From Phialocephala subalpina (lineage: Eukaryota > Ascomycota > Leotiomycetes > Helotiales > Mollisiaceae), in NCBI GenBank assembly GCA_900073065.1, contig FJOG01000004.1, forward strand, positions 1,889,604 through 1,953,603: a DNA stretch of 64,000 nt, read 5' to 3'. Numbering within the stretch: position 1 is the stretch's first letter; each line of letters begins with the position of its first letter. Of the stretch, positions 20,784 to 33,041 are shown piece after piece. A model generated the notes under the pieces. The model saw only the letters and a list, made by a program, of their open reading frames with translations, was not told where the DNA came from and did not search any database. The position numbers and the translations under genes were made by a program.

Positions 20784-23700
20784 ATGGCGGATCGAATACC
20801 AGTCCTCCCGAGCCGGAAACGGAAGAGGAGAAGGTTGGATAAATCTGCGATATCTGCGAGACTGGTGTTGGACGATCATGTGAAGGGCGATGTTGGCATA
20901 TTGTCTGAGGATCTATTCGCAGATTTGTTTCCTACAATAGCAGAAGGTCAGAACATACCTCCTCTCTGAATGTCCGAAACTGACATTGTCGCTGTGCAGC
21001 CCAAGAAAATGGAAATGGGAACGGACATTCTAATGTCCTAGAGTTCCATCATGTCGCAATCTCTCCCTGGGGTCCATCGGCACTTGTCGAAGACTCTACA
21101 TGGACCGTAGTCCCAGTCCGAGCTTCGAGCGCTCTCGCACATTCGACTGTACAATTCTCTCCTTCTTCCCTTGCCCTCCAAGGCTTCGCCGAAGCACTGC
21201 AGAAAGTCGCACCCTCGAAGATATCTAGCCATAGCAGGAGTGGAATTGAGATCAGGATACTGGATGTTATACCACTGCCATTAGAGACTGTCTTTGTGAC
21301 GATTGAAGGGGAATTGGCAAGGCGACTGGAAAATGGAGAGGGAACCTTTCATGCTGAGCATACACGAACGAACGGGTTACCAAATGGCAAAGCGACTCCA
21401 AAAAACCCAGAAGATCATCTGACTGCTGCAATACGAGAAGCTTTGGGATCTCTGAAAGTGGTTCATACAAACGACCTATTCTCCCTACCTCTGCCGCCCC
21501 ATCCGATCACACATATTCCATCTCCGCCAGCAAAAGTCACCCTGTGTGAGCCAGTTGGTCAAGGCACATTGTCAGGACGTACCAAAATTATCATCACGCA
21601 GACTGGCCACCACGAGAAAGGTGCCAAGAAAACCGCTGCACTGCCTGTGAATCATGCTCTCAATGGGGTGCAGGAGGATGACGAAGACACATCCAATGAT
21701 CAGTTCTATTCAGCTGCGGAAGACCGCTACAAGACAGATACTGCATTGGAGGACGATGGATCTGCCACTGAGACCGAGGAGGAGCAGTCGGAAGAGAATG
21801 ATGACCTTTCAGATGATTCTATGGACGATATGATCTCTCTACATGCTCCAACGCTCCCAGCTCACAATGCAAGTGGGATATCAACGATTCAGCCCGGAAC
21901 CCCACGGACGATCGGGCGTGGGAGGCATACTGGCATAAACACCCCTGGCTCAGTTTTCTCAACCTTCACTTCCGCAACCGTTCGTGCGGGTGGTCCCCAA
22001 GGACGATTGTTCAAAGTTCAAGGGCTTATGCAGTCTCTACCAGAAGCAATGCTTCACCCGAAACCAAACACGGATGACGACGAGGAAGCTCGAGTGTTTG
22101 TCGACATCAATTCCCTGACGAAGATTGGTTGCTTCTCAGGAGATTGGGTCCGACTTGAGGCTGCAGCTGAACCTCCAGTTCAAGGCGGTGGCCTTTGGGG
22201 GCTTGGTAGCTTTGGACAGACCGAGCAAGAAGACCCTCTCTGGCGGCCTGTCAAAGTCTTTGGTCTACCCGAAAGCTACTCCAATCGTCCGGTGACGAGA
22301 ATACCGAGCAGTAAGCAGGGAGAACGGCGGCTATCGTTTTTTGAAAATCAAGTGAAGAAGCCTTCGAGCTCTACGGTATATTGTTCTCCGATACTACTGG
22401 CCAACATGGAGAATACTCCATACTGCAGAATCGCTCCTCTCAAGCGAGCTCCACTACCCATGAAGATGCCACAGCCAAAGATCACAAGTGCTTCCAAGCC
22501 TCCGTTTGCGAGGGAACTTACGCTGCAAAAGATCTCAACGCCATTTTCTACAGAGCGCAATCTACAAAATTCACTGTTTGCAGGGCTGAAACAATATTTT
22601 GCAAGTCGAACGCGAATCGTACGAAAGGGCGATCTCATCGGTATCCCGATTGACCAAGAGCTTGGACGTACATTATACCAACCCGCCGGAGCTGACGACT
22701 TGGAGATCGAAGACCTTTTTTCAAATACCGCGCTTGACGATCCAAGACCACCTAAAGCTCCAAAGGTCACTGGTGTAGGGTGGTTCAAAATAGGATACGT
22801 TGGTGTGGCCAAGGAAGATGAAGAAGGGAGCGAGGACGGCGACTTCTGGGGTGGAGTTGCAGCTATCGATGCATCTTCTACACATATGATGCAGTCAGGT
22901 AGCGAGAACAGTCGACTGCCAGCGACGATGGACAGTACTTGGGAATACTATTTGGGATTGAAGTCAATGTCAAAGTCTTACTCAGATTCTACATCGATGC
23001 CAGAACCAAGAAAACACCATGTATCTGCGCTCCAGCGGCGGTTACGGGAGTTGATCGCTGCTGCAACAAGTCCTCGAGCAATTCATCTTCAACTGCAACC
23101 ACTTGCCATCCTTCTGGTCTCAACGCAGCGAAACATTGGTAAGGCGACGATGGCTAGTAGAGCAAGCTCGGACATTGGTCTTCACACCTTCACAATCGAT
23201 GCTTACGACGTTGTTAGCGAAGGCGGGCAGGGAAGTGACGTAAAAACAGCTGGTCTTCTCGAAGCTCGTGCCGAAAGGGCCATGGCTTGTGGGCCCGAGT
23301 TCTGTTCGCTTCTCATTCGACATATCGAGGCTCTAACTGCTGACAGAATGATGACCACTCTCAAAGAGATAGTTGCCAATGCTCGAGTTGTCATCGCAAC
23401 AACTACAGAAGTGGACAAGATTCCTGACGGTGTCCGAGGTCTGTTCACTCATGAGCTCGAGATGAATGCCCCCGATGAGTGGGAGCGAGAAGGCATCCTC
23501 AGAGGCATCATTGATGAGCAGTCAGTAGCTTTGGCTCCAGACGTTGATCTCAGCGGCGTCGCTGTCAAGACAGCTGCTCTTGTGGCCGGAGATCTTGTTG
23601 ATGTCGTTGATCGAGCTCTCGTTGCACGAAACACCCGTTTGGAAAATCTTGCTTCCTCTTGTTCTGACTCCGAGACACCAGTTGCAGTGCGGGATGTGCT

Positions 23701-25123
23701 CGTCGCTGGAGGTCCGGCAGGTAGATGTCTTACCAAGGCGGACTTTGATCTTGCGGTCGAAGCAGCACGCAAGAACTTCGCTGATGCAATTGGAGCCCCG
23801 AAGATTCCAAATGTTGGCTGGGATGATGTTGGTGGTCTGACAAATGTCAAGGATGCAGTCATGGAGACCATCCAGCTACCATTGGAGAGGCCAGAACTGT
23901 TTGCCAAGGGCATGAAGAAGCGTTCTGGTATCTTGTTCTACGGTCCACCAGGTACCGGCAAGACTCTACTCGCTAAAGCAATCGCTACAGAATTCAGTCT
24001 CAATTTCTTCAGTGTCAAGGGACCGGAATTACTCAACATGTATATTGGAGAGTCTGAAGCTAATGTCCGTCGGGTTTTCCAGCGAGCCAGAGATGCACGT
24101 CCCTGTGTTGTGTTCTTCGACGAATTGGATTCCGTTGCGCCGAAGCGAGGCAACCAAGGTGACAGTGGTGGAGTCATGGACCGTATTGTATCCCAACTCT
24201 TGGCTGAGCTGGATGGAATGTCAGATGGTGAAGACGGTGGCGGAGGTGTCTTCGTCATCGGTGCCACGAACAGACCTGATCTCCTCGATGCGGCATTACT
24301 CCGACCTGGCCGATTTGACAAGATGCTCTACCTCGGCGTCAGTGACACACACGAGAAGCAATTGACCATCATGGAGGCACTGACCAGAAAGTCCGCTCTC
24401 CCCCACATTCTCAAACCAATGAACATGCTAACAATTTCTAGATTCACACTACACCCCTCCCTCTCTCTCACCCGCGTCGCCTCCCACCTCCCATTCACCT
24501 ACACAGGCGCCGACTTCTACGCCCTCTGCTCCGACGCCATGCTCAAAGCCGTCACCCGCCAAGCCTCTCTCGTGGACTCCAAGATCGCCACCATCAACTC
24601 CCAACACATCTCCGTCGGAAAACCAAAGATCTCAACAGCCTACTTCTTCGACCATTTTGCAACTGATGAGGATGTCGCAGTCATGGTTACAGAAGAAGAT
24701 TTCATGGCTGCGGAGAGAGAACTTGTTCCGTCCGTTAGTTTGAAAGAGTTGGAGCATTATGGGAGGGTTAGGGCGCAATTTGAGAAAGTGGAAAAAGATG
24801 ATTCCTCAAAAAATGGTAAAGGGAAGGGAAAAGAAGTTGTAAAAGATGGGATTCTCGACTGGCAAAGAACTGAAGAAGAGCGGCCGAGGAGTAACGGGAA
24901 AGGCAAAGGGAAGGAGAAAGCAGTTGATAGGAAGGGAAAAGGGAAGGAGAAAAGTGCTGGGAGATGGGATGAGGGGAGTGGGGATGAGGATCGGGAGTTC
25001 TACGATGAAAGGGTTAATGGGCATGGGCATGGGCATGGGGTTGCGAAGGGAAAGGGGAAGGGGAAAGCGGTTGATATGGGGTTTCAGGAAGGGAGGGAGG
25101 AGGACGATGAGGAGTTGTATTGA
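20784..25123 (+). CDS. PEX6: Peroxisomal biogenesis AAA ATPase PEX6
   Basis: Exon 1 is 20784-20946, a 53-bp intron (20947-20999) follows, and exon 2 starts at 21000. Joining them gives the known N-terminal order: a Lys/Arg-rich start, then KSAISARLVLDDHVKGDVG, then VEDSTWTVVPVR. A second intron is likely at 24391-24441: 51 bp, a multiple of three with no stop, with a TGCTAAC branch site and TAG acceptor. Removing it restores the LTRKFTLHPSLSL junction, giving about 1411 aa. D1 is degenerate, with TQRNIGKAT in place of a P-loop. D2 is complete: Walker A GPPGTGKT at about 1036-1043, Walker B VVFFDELD at about 1091-1098, and RPGRFDKMLY. Family knowledge: Pex6 forms a hexamer with Pex1 and extracts ubiquitinated Pex5 from the peroxisomal membrane. 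The C-terminal tail (from about 24790) is unusually rich in Gly-Lys repeats and acidic residues, probably disordered. Confidence 0.95.
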
Positions 25124-25398
25124 TGATTGGAGGGAGGCTGACTTGGGTTTGAGGGAAGGCTCAAGGAAAAAAGGGCGGGTCTTGTATCATGAGCATGGAC
25201 ATTTGGAGTTCAAAATATACCAAAGCTTGGATCAAGCATATCAACTTAGAGAACTTTCCAATTTTGATCGCAATTTCTACTAATACTAAAGTTGGAATCT
25301 GACATGGAGATATGGTTATTGCAATGCCCCATACATTGTGGGGCATTCAGGATCTGAAACCCCAAAGGCCAAAGTTTTGGAGAATTCGGCGTTGGCTA
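25124..25398. other. Spacer downstream of PEX6
   Basis: 3' UTR and spacer. A short palindrome-like GCAATGCCCCATACATTGTGG occurs near 25320. Nothing else is seen. Confidence 0.4.
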
Positions 25399-25959
25399 CA
25401 ACCACAGGTGCTTCTGGCTACAACCACAGGCCTGTGGCTGTAGCCGAGCACCTGTGTCTGTAACCGGAATCAAAGTTAATCCACACGCCGTGAGTGGTCG
25501 AGATAAAGCCTTGATATTTGAAGATATACTTTTTGAAGCCGCTAAGAATTTCTTTCGAGCCACGGTAGCGACCGCCGATCGGTAGAGAGTAGAGAAAGTA
25601 ATTTCGATATCTCGATCCCGAGTGCAGCTCGCGATCGAGAGTATATCTTCAAAAAGTAATTTCGGTATTTTAATCTCGAGTACAGCTCGCGATCGAGAAT
25701 ATATCCTTAGAAAGTAATTTCGGCATCTCGATTTCGAGTGTAGCTCACGATCGAGAGTATATCTTCAAAAAGTAATTTCAGTATCTCGATTCCGAGTGCA
25801 GCTCGCGATTGGCAAAAGCCGGGAGGGAAGCTCGGAATTCGAGAATAGCAATAAGAACGACCACTCACGGCGTGTGGATTAACTTTGATTCCGGTTACAG
25901 ACACAGGTGCTCGGCTACAGCCACAGGCCTGTGGTTGTAGCTAGAAGCACCTGTGGTTG
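25399..25959. mobile_element. MITE-like element with 102-bp terminal inverted repeats and TA flanks
   Basis: Bases 25399-25500 and 25858-25959 are reverse complements with one visible mismatch in 102 (GGCTAC against GTAGCT near the inner copy). Both ends begin CAACCACAGGTGCTT and are flanked by TA (25397-25398 and 25960-25961), which fits the TA target duplication of Tc1/mariner-type elements. Inside each arm is a smaller palindrome (CCACAGGCCTGTGG). There is no transposase ORF; the 357-bp interior is mostly a tandem array. It is therefore a non-autonomous element or a large inverted repeat able to form a hairpin. It lies between PEX6 and the 2EXR gene. Confidence 0.85.
25595..25826. repeat. 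58-bp tandem repeat, four units, inside the MITE
   Basis: Units start with AAAGTAATTTC at 25595, 25653, 25711 and 25769, so the period is exactly 58 bp with scattered, mostly transition, differences. Each unit holds AGCTCGCGATCGAGA, itself nearly palindromic. A reversed piece of the unit (TGAAGATATACTTTTTGAAG) lies near 25517 on the other side of the interior. Confidence 0.9.
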
Positions 25960-26079
25960 TAACTGCCGCCGGAAAATTCCACTCAATCAATTTCAGGGGT
26001 ATCACGTGTTAGCCTCTCGAAGAGTATACGCTGGACTTTCATATAATCATTGCCGAATATTGGAATTATTATAGGACGT

Positions 26080-26760
26080 GTTTAAGAATCTGATGCTTAT
26101 TACGAATTATTTGTTATATATTAGGTTATTCTCTAAATGGTAATACTTCTCATTGATTTTAGAGTATCCTTACGTTCTCAAGACTATGATGTGATAAATG
26201 TGCATCACTTCACCTTCTGGTTCGGATCAACTGTTTTGCATTGGATAACTCTTTGAATGCTAGTACTTTTACCTCCTTAGAATGTCCCAACATGCTCTAG
26301 ACTCTCATGTAAAGTTGGCAAGTATCACATTTGGGAATTTGATGTTTTGTACAAATCAATTTTGCATTGGATTACTATTTGGAGAACAGTACTTGTCGCT
26401 CCTTAAAATGTCCCCATGATCTTGGGACTTTGATATAGTTGTTGCCAGAACCTCTAACATTACTAGACATGCATACATTACTTGTTCTTCTAATTCAGAT
26501 CAACTGTTTTGCATTAGGTTGATTACTTTGCGAAGGATATAGCTTTTACTTCCTTGGAATCTCCCAATATGCTCCAGACTCTCATGTAGAATTAGCAAGT
26601 ACCACATTCATGAAATTGATGTTGCACATTTCATTTGTTTTGCATTGAATTACTTTGTGGAGGATGGTGCTTTCCCCATCACAGAATATCCCCACGTTCT
26701 CAGGACTTTCATACGGCCGTTCCATACACCTCCAACACTACTTTACATGCATGATCACCT
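26080..26760. repeat. Old, diverged tandem repeat array, unit about 130 bp
   Basis: The words TTTGCATT(A/G)G or TTTGCATTGAAT recur at about 26235, 26361, 26508 and 26638. Each is followed by a variable 'ACTTT-TACCTCCTTAGAATGTCCC'-like segment and a 'CTC(A/T)(A/G)GACT' word. Alternate units are more alike than neighbours (TCTAGACTCTCATGTA in units 1 and 3), so the original unit may be a dimer of about 275 bp. There is no coding potential. The spacing was judged by eye. Confidence 0.65.
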
Positions 26761-26787
26761 GACATTCCTCCCTCCCTGACTGCGCTC

Positions 26788-28085
26788 CTACAACTCAACC
26801 AACTTGACATTCAACTTAGCCATAGCTTTTTTGAAAGAGTTCGTCTTCCAATCATAGAAACCGGTAGTCTCCACTGCCAATTTGGTCTCATCATTATACG
26901 TTTCTCGTTTGTACTTTTCACCAATCAACTCCTCGCCCTTTCCGACTTCCATAATCTCCTTTTGCTGTGTATAATTGGCACAGATTGCCTTCCGTAACCA
27001 TGTTGTCCGATTTGCGCGAGCGGGACCGACGGGAGGAGTAGCATCGACCCAAAGTCGGGAGATGCTCTCGACGCCTCTGATGGGATGAATGGCAGGTCTT
27101 CGTCGCTTCGCGATCTGATGATAGTGGAAGAGATCGAGATCGGAGATATAGAGGATGTCACGAGTAGGGTCCTGCGGATCATAAAAGTCAGTGACTGAAT
27201 GCGAGGCTGAACGGGGCTGATAATCTCCCGGCAATGCTGGGAGATTGGGATTGGAGTCGAGGTACTTACGAAGTAGACCCGGGTTGCCAATGCGAATGCC
27301 ATACCAATCTTCTGCGGATGCATCTTCAGGAAAATGTCTCGGCTCTCCTTGCATACTCTCATCGCGGTATCTCTCAATCCTTCTTCGTGCGATAGTAAGG
27401 TGGTAGCCGCCCATGTTGAGATGGTTTCCTTGTCCTCCAAAGTCGGGTTGTTCTTCTGGACAGTATCGGACTTGTGGGTAACAGTACGCTTGATTTGTAC
27501 TGTAACATGTCGTCCTTCGCCGATGGCATATCGGATGTACAGGTCCCAGATAATAGTTCGAAGCTCCAGGGGAAGGCGAAGGAAGGGAGTGAAACTCTCG
27601 CCAGCAGCAATTATGATAGGAAGAGCTGAAGGCTCATAGCTGTGTAGGACATTAGCCTTCCAGAGATACCAAGTGCCAACGGACTCCAGCCAGCCTGAAG
27701 GGGTGTCATTGTTCAAGACGGGGGTGTCTATGACAATGATATGAGATGGTGGTGTTGGAGTACCCAACTGAAGTCCTCCGAGACCGGCGTCGATGGCAGT
27801 AATGTTGGCACTAACATCGATCGGACATTCCTCGGATGGCAATGTGCAGAGGCTTTGTGGCATGCTCACAATCAACGGCTTGCTATTGCCTTGCAGAGTG
27901 TTGTTGATGGCATAAGCAAAGTTGCCAGACAACTTGACAGTCATTTTGCCATTGTATGGGTTTGCCTCGTAGGCCGTGACCTTTGCGACCAAGAAGCTAC
28001 CATAAGGAGAGGGAGTAACGCATTCATCTTCGACTGTCGTTGGCTGAAAGTCAGCCAACTGGAATCGGATCGGGTTGGTCGACAT
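26788..28085 (-). CDS. 2EXR-domain hypothetical protein
   Basis: Two exons, 28085-27270 and 27171-26788, with a 98-bp GTAAGT...CAG intron; 399 aa. The segment FLRLPLELRTIIWDLYI (residues 168-184) is the signature of the fungal 2EXR domain, followed at a distance by CKESRDIFLK and, after the intron, DPTRDILYISDLDLF, both usual parts of that domain. The function of 2EXR proteins is unknown; they are expanded in plant-associated and soil ascomycetes. Unusually, about 165 residues precede the domain. They are beta-rich with conserved-looking Cys (80, 87) and no motif I recognise, whereas most family members begin with the domain. An upstream in-frame ATG at 28178 would add 31 residues; I prefer 28085 because MSTNPIRFQL is more typical. 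It sits tail-on to the repeat array. Confidence 0.7.
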
Positions 28086-29111
28086 TGTGGCGTTGAAATT
28101 GGGTTTACAAATGTCCGCGAAGTGTTGGACCGTTATCGTACAAATAATGTCAGCGTTTGACAGAGTATAAAGCTGCAAGAAAAATTGTATGCGAAGACGT
28201 AAAGAAGATCAACTGCAAGACCCTGAAGGAGATGGTTGGACTTGGTTGAAGAAGGTTGTTGTTGAGAAGAAGCGCGAAGAGTCGCGAAGAGTTTTATAGA
28301 CGCGAGGGCGACGCCCTTCGTTTGTAAAAGGCGCTAGTTAGTCGGTCGGTGCAAAATTTACGCCTTATTTCTATACTGAGAAGGAACGTGGGCGAAAGTT
28401 GAAGAAGGTGGGGCTAGTAAAAGCAATGAGCAGTTCCTTAGGTATTCACTTGTCAAAATGTTTGCTTTCATTTTGGAGCCAGGTATATTCAACCAGGCCA
28501 TGTACTGAGACATCTACAAGTATCTATATGCATTTCAGAAGTTTAAATGTCTGGCTCTTGAAGTAAGAGCCTTCACAAACGCTACTTAAGTGAAAGGATG
28601 TAGGTATATGACTCAAGCTTGCTCTTAGGGCTCTTTCATCTTGCAGTTGCCTCTGAGCACCTTTCATTTGGCGCCACCTAATGCAACCATAAGGTCTATG
28701 TGTGTGTTTTATGAACTCTTTCTGAGATCTGCTAGCTTGATTACGTCTATGCCTGCAAGTGACCAAAGTCCGTCAGCTTCTCTTCACTCTCAAGTTGGAA
28801 GAGCAATCTTTCGAGTATTATTTCAAACATAAATGTGGGATTAAGAATGTAAGCTTTAAATTCAAGGACGCAGAAAGAACAGCTTCAAATACAAGTGTTC
28901 CAGAATCAGAAGCAAACAGAACAATCAATTTGAAGTTTCAAGCATGTCACGTGGGCTGGACGTTAGGCATGGAGTTTGCTTAGAGAGCACAAGTTTCCTT
29001 GCCGTCTCGTAATACGTTATTTGTTTGGGTATCTAAAACTATACACGCAATCGAGTTTTCAGATTGAAAAGCGAAGGAATATGTGAGCATATTTTGCATC
29101 TGCGGCCAATT
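28086..29111. other. Intergenic, no gene recognised
   Basis: 5' region of the 2EXR gene on the left, 3' region of the NACHT gene on the right. Short ORFs only. Confidence 0.45.
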
Positions 29112-32108
29112 CTAAGTGCTCTTGCTCACCAGCCCAGTCCAAGCAAGCAGCTGGCAGAGCCAAGAGTCAGGGACCTGTGGCTTATTTGCCTCCTCCAATT
29201 GAACAAAAAGCTCGGTGTTTTTAGGACATTCAGCAAGCACCTGCCTTCCAAACCTTTTAGATATAATTGCTGCAACTGATCTTGTTTCCCCTAACGGCAG
29301 ATCCGCAAGCGCATCGACATCCGCACCATATTGAAGAAACAACTTGATGACATCAAGAAGCTTCGGATTGTGGTACTCTGCTTGCTGGATGTAACGAAGT
29401 AGCTCTTTCCATGGCGTAGTACCTCTGTGTTCCTTGTTTGGGTCTGCTCCATTGTCTAAATGGCCCTGGACGCTAGCAACATCAGACCACATTATGCGGC
29501 CTAATGTAGGCCAGCACGCTTCCGCTTGTGTTTCCGATACATAAGCATGGAGGCCATGTTCTTTGGCAACATTGACGAAGTAATCATACCTACAAGCATG
29601 GATCTTTGCTCGCATTGTCCGATCCAGCTCATCGAGCAAAGCAGTTCGTCCCTCGCCGGTAGTCTTTTCAAGAGTTTGAGCATACGAGACTGCAAGATCG
29701 AAGATAACGTTTGGATTTTCTGCTAGGTAAATGGTCCACTTGAGTTGAAGCACGCATGTCCTCAGCAATGACAAGTGTGGATTGAAGGCCGTGCCTTTCG
29801 TCTCGGCAACAAGGTTTGCCCACACCTCTGGCCGCTCGATGTAGTCGCGTGTCGTTCGGTGGAGGTATTGAATCCTGCTAAAAGGATCTACTGTATACCG
29901 CCGACTTGGTCGAAATGTGTGTGTTCGGTGAATCTCAAGTAGCCCCATACTTCGAACCTGGAGTCTCGCTTGAGCGAGTTCACAACGCGATATCTTGAAG
30001 TGTTCTTTTAGCGGGCGTATTGGAGCGGTGATGGCTAGGTCCGGATCGTCATCCTCTGCCAATGAAAGTTCAATCAGGGTCAGTGGTTCGGAGTTGTCGT
30101 CATCGTGGTTGCTAACCCTACATTGCTCTCTGGCCGTCCTTACTAGTTGGAAGTATTGAGAAGCTTGGACTTTATAGAATGGCGAGATACTTGAGAACAT
30201 GTGGCTGTACAAGTGCTCCAAGTCTCCAGGCATGAGTTTTAATCTTTGCTGGAGATCTTTGATGCTGTCTCGATTTCCAAATCCGGAAAGCAGGGATTGG
30301 ACCACGAGCTTCACCCATAAGAAGACTCCGTCCGCCTTTCGGACAATCTGATCGATGAGTTCTGGAGCTCGTATTGGCTCTTCTTGGACGACTTTATGGT
30401 ATCTCGGATGACTAGATAGCTTGCTGCTGACATAGTGCTCGATGTCTGAGTAGGTCAAGTCCTGGAGGCGAAGGGTTTCTCCATCGCCAAACGCATCTTG
30501 AAAGGCGAGTAGAGGTCTACTTGATAGGCATATCTTGACGTGAGGCGATGATGACGCGTTTTTGAATACTTCAACAATGTCATTGTAGTCTCCGTCGTAT
30601 TCGTCAAGGCCATCCACGAACAAACACAGCTTGAGTGGAATTTCCGTTTGCTGGAGAAGTGTAGTGAAAGCACCCATGAGAGTCTTTAGCGTCCAAGAAT
30701 CGTTTCTGAACGAATCTGGATCTCTTCTGCCGAATAGCTCGACGACTTGTGAATATTTTCTTGCCCATTGCAGTGGTAAACATATCGGAATCAGTTCTCG
30801 ACGCTTCTGCAATGTCTCGAATAGGATCGTTCTGAGAAGACCCTGCTGGCTCCTCTGGTCCAAAGTCCCGCTGTTCCAGAAGAAGAATTCTGCGCGTGTT
30901 GGAATGACTGGACTTGCCCATGGCCTCAGCAAGGTCATGGTTCGTGGATCCTCACAAATATACCGCATCAAGGTCGACTTCCCTGATGCTGCCTTCCCAT
31001 TGATCCAGTAGATCCCGCTTCCATGGGTCAACCAGTCTGCAAAATTGCTCCATAGGTGCTCATCATCGTCGATTTGGTCCCTTGAAGGCTCGAATATCCA
31101 TCCAAACGTCTCGGGGTATGTTTCAGCAACCTCCTCCTTGCGATAATCCATTGTAGTGAACCGGAGGTCATCCAAAATTGCGTTCTCTACCATCTGCCTG
31201 GCCTGCTGCTCATCTTCCCATAGCATATCGATTTGTCGCTGCGAAACAATTGCAATAGAACTTGATGAGAGATCCGATGTCTTGCTGCCTTTCTTGCGCC
31301 GCGGTCTCATTCTAGCATCGGCAGGTAACATTACTTCGAGGCGGCTCATCAATTGAGACACTGCACGTGTCTGGTCTCTCATATCCATCGACAGGCTTTC
31401 CCGAACCCGCTGGGTTTGAGTCTCCAGCTCGCGAGAAAGTTTCTCTTGTTCTTTCGCAATTGCCAAAACAATGCTTTGAGTTTGAAGGTCCAGGAAATCG
31501 AATCTTTTGGACTGTTGCAAAGTGGAAACATCGAGTTTCTCCCTAACCCGGGCCTGATTAGTGTTGATGCCCGTATGCTAGAGAATGAATACTTACCGTA
31601 CCGCTACGAGAACGTGCATTTCCATCATTTCCCTCAGCGCAGAGAGTCTTCTACTCAGACTCATAATGGCTTCCTTGTTCCATACCGTTTTAACGGCTTG
31701 CTGAAAAGACTTCCACTTTCTAACCTTGCCTTTCTTAAATTTCCCTGTCTTCTTCTTACTTTCCTCATTCTCTTCTTCGTCCTCTCCCTCAGCCTTCAGT
31801 CCTTGAAGCTTTGTGAGCAACTCATTTGCCAGTACATTGGCTGCATCGCATAACTTTGCTAAAGATGCTTCACGGGTCGTCGAGAGCACACCAGGCTGCA
31901 TAGTCTGCCCAAGCTTTGTGCATATCTTTTGGAGTTCTGTGGTGACAGTAGTCAACTCCGTCGGTACACTTGAGCTGCCACCATCATGGCGGGCAAGGCT
32001 CAGGGTCTCCGTAGCGACTTTGGTCCCAAAGTCAATCAGCTGGATCACGGTACCAACTACTGACAGTGTCGAGACGGGATCGAGCATGGCTGATCGAGTT
32101 GACGACAA
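29112..32108 (-). CDS. NACHT NTPase, fungal NLR-type protein with ankyrin-like C-terminus
   Basis: Exon 1 is 32108-31597 and exon 2 is 31542-29112, with a 54-bp intron (donor GTAAGT, acceptor TTAG); 980 aa. The N-terminal about 170 residues are helical, beginning DPVSTLSVVGTVIQLIDFGTK, the usual opening of the N-terminal domains of fungal STAND proteins. A long coiled-coil-like stretch follows. The NACHT core has Walker A GKAASGKS at about 353-360 and Walker B LFVDGLDEYDG at about 478-488, then the LSSRPLLAFQDAFG and ADGVFLWVKLVVQSLL motifs typical of this class. The end (about 860-930) has two ankyrin-like helices (DNGADPNKEH and LFLQYGADVDAL). Family knowledge: fungal NLRs act in non-self recognition and cell death; specificity here is unknown. 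An inner ATG at 32087 is an alternative start. The frame is intact. Confidence 0.85.
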
Positions 32109-33041
32109 TCATTGAGGCAGTTGGTGTGTATGCAAATTGAATCAATGAAGCATAATTGCAATCGCAAATATATGACATCTAGAGGAGAGCAAAGGTTTGT
32201 AGCAGTGCAGAATTAACTTTCCTGCGACCTTGGGGTAAGGCTGAAGGAGTCCGACCATTGTACAGATTACACGTGGCAGGCACTTCTCCAGGCTGCCCGC
32301 AAAGCCTCGCACCTTTCTTCGTTGCTGCACGTCAAACCAAGGCTTAGTAAGGAAAGATGACCTGACAATGACGCTTCTAACGCTTCCAATGAATTGAATC
32401 AAGAAAATGGGGGATGTCACGTGCGTGACATGTAGCCTCGCCTACTTGCAGGGAGATCGGTCCACGTCTCGGGAGCATATCAGTGCTAAGCTGACTGAAA
32501 TTCCACCAGAAATTGATACATTTGCTCTCTTCTCCATACTTGTGCAGGATCAGTATTGATTTCTTGTCCCGTCGCTAGGATCATACAAGGCTTCTCAGCT
32601 TAAGATAAGAAGATGGCGGCCACTTGGCACACGAGTGATACAAGATTGCAACATATTAATATTACTGAAGAACACCGTCTTCCTTGATATAAGAACGGAG
32701 GAGCAGGAAAGATAATCGATGAAGCACATATCAGGATGTGTAGAAAACACCAGGTGAAGTTTGAAATCTCTCCTTTTCCACAAGTATACTAGCGCCTCAC
32801 ATGACTGAAATGTTCTGCAGGACGATGGATGAGACGTGCAACAGAAAGGTAGCTCACCAATAAAGCGCTTCCTTCTTCCCCCACACATCCATTTGCTGCT
32901 ACTGGCCTCGCGATGTGCAACAAAACAAGCTGACCAATAAGAGTTTCTCTGCGCTAAGTCCGAAAATGGGCTAGCACTGCCTTAATTGCGTCGGGGTCTA
33001 TCAACGACGCGACGAGAAGCTTCATCGCAGAAACCAACATA
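32109..33041. other. Intergenic, no gene recognised
   Basis: Promoter side of the NACHT gene, then about 600 bp of unassigned sequence. No ORF with family features. Confidence 0.45.

Noticed and set aside
21038..24321. Several antisense ORFs of up to 154 codons inside PEX6
   Set aside because: They mirror the coding strand of a strongly conserved gene and have no motifs of their own.
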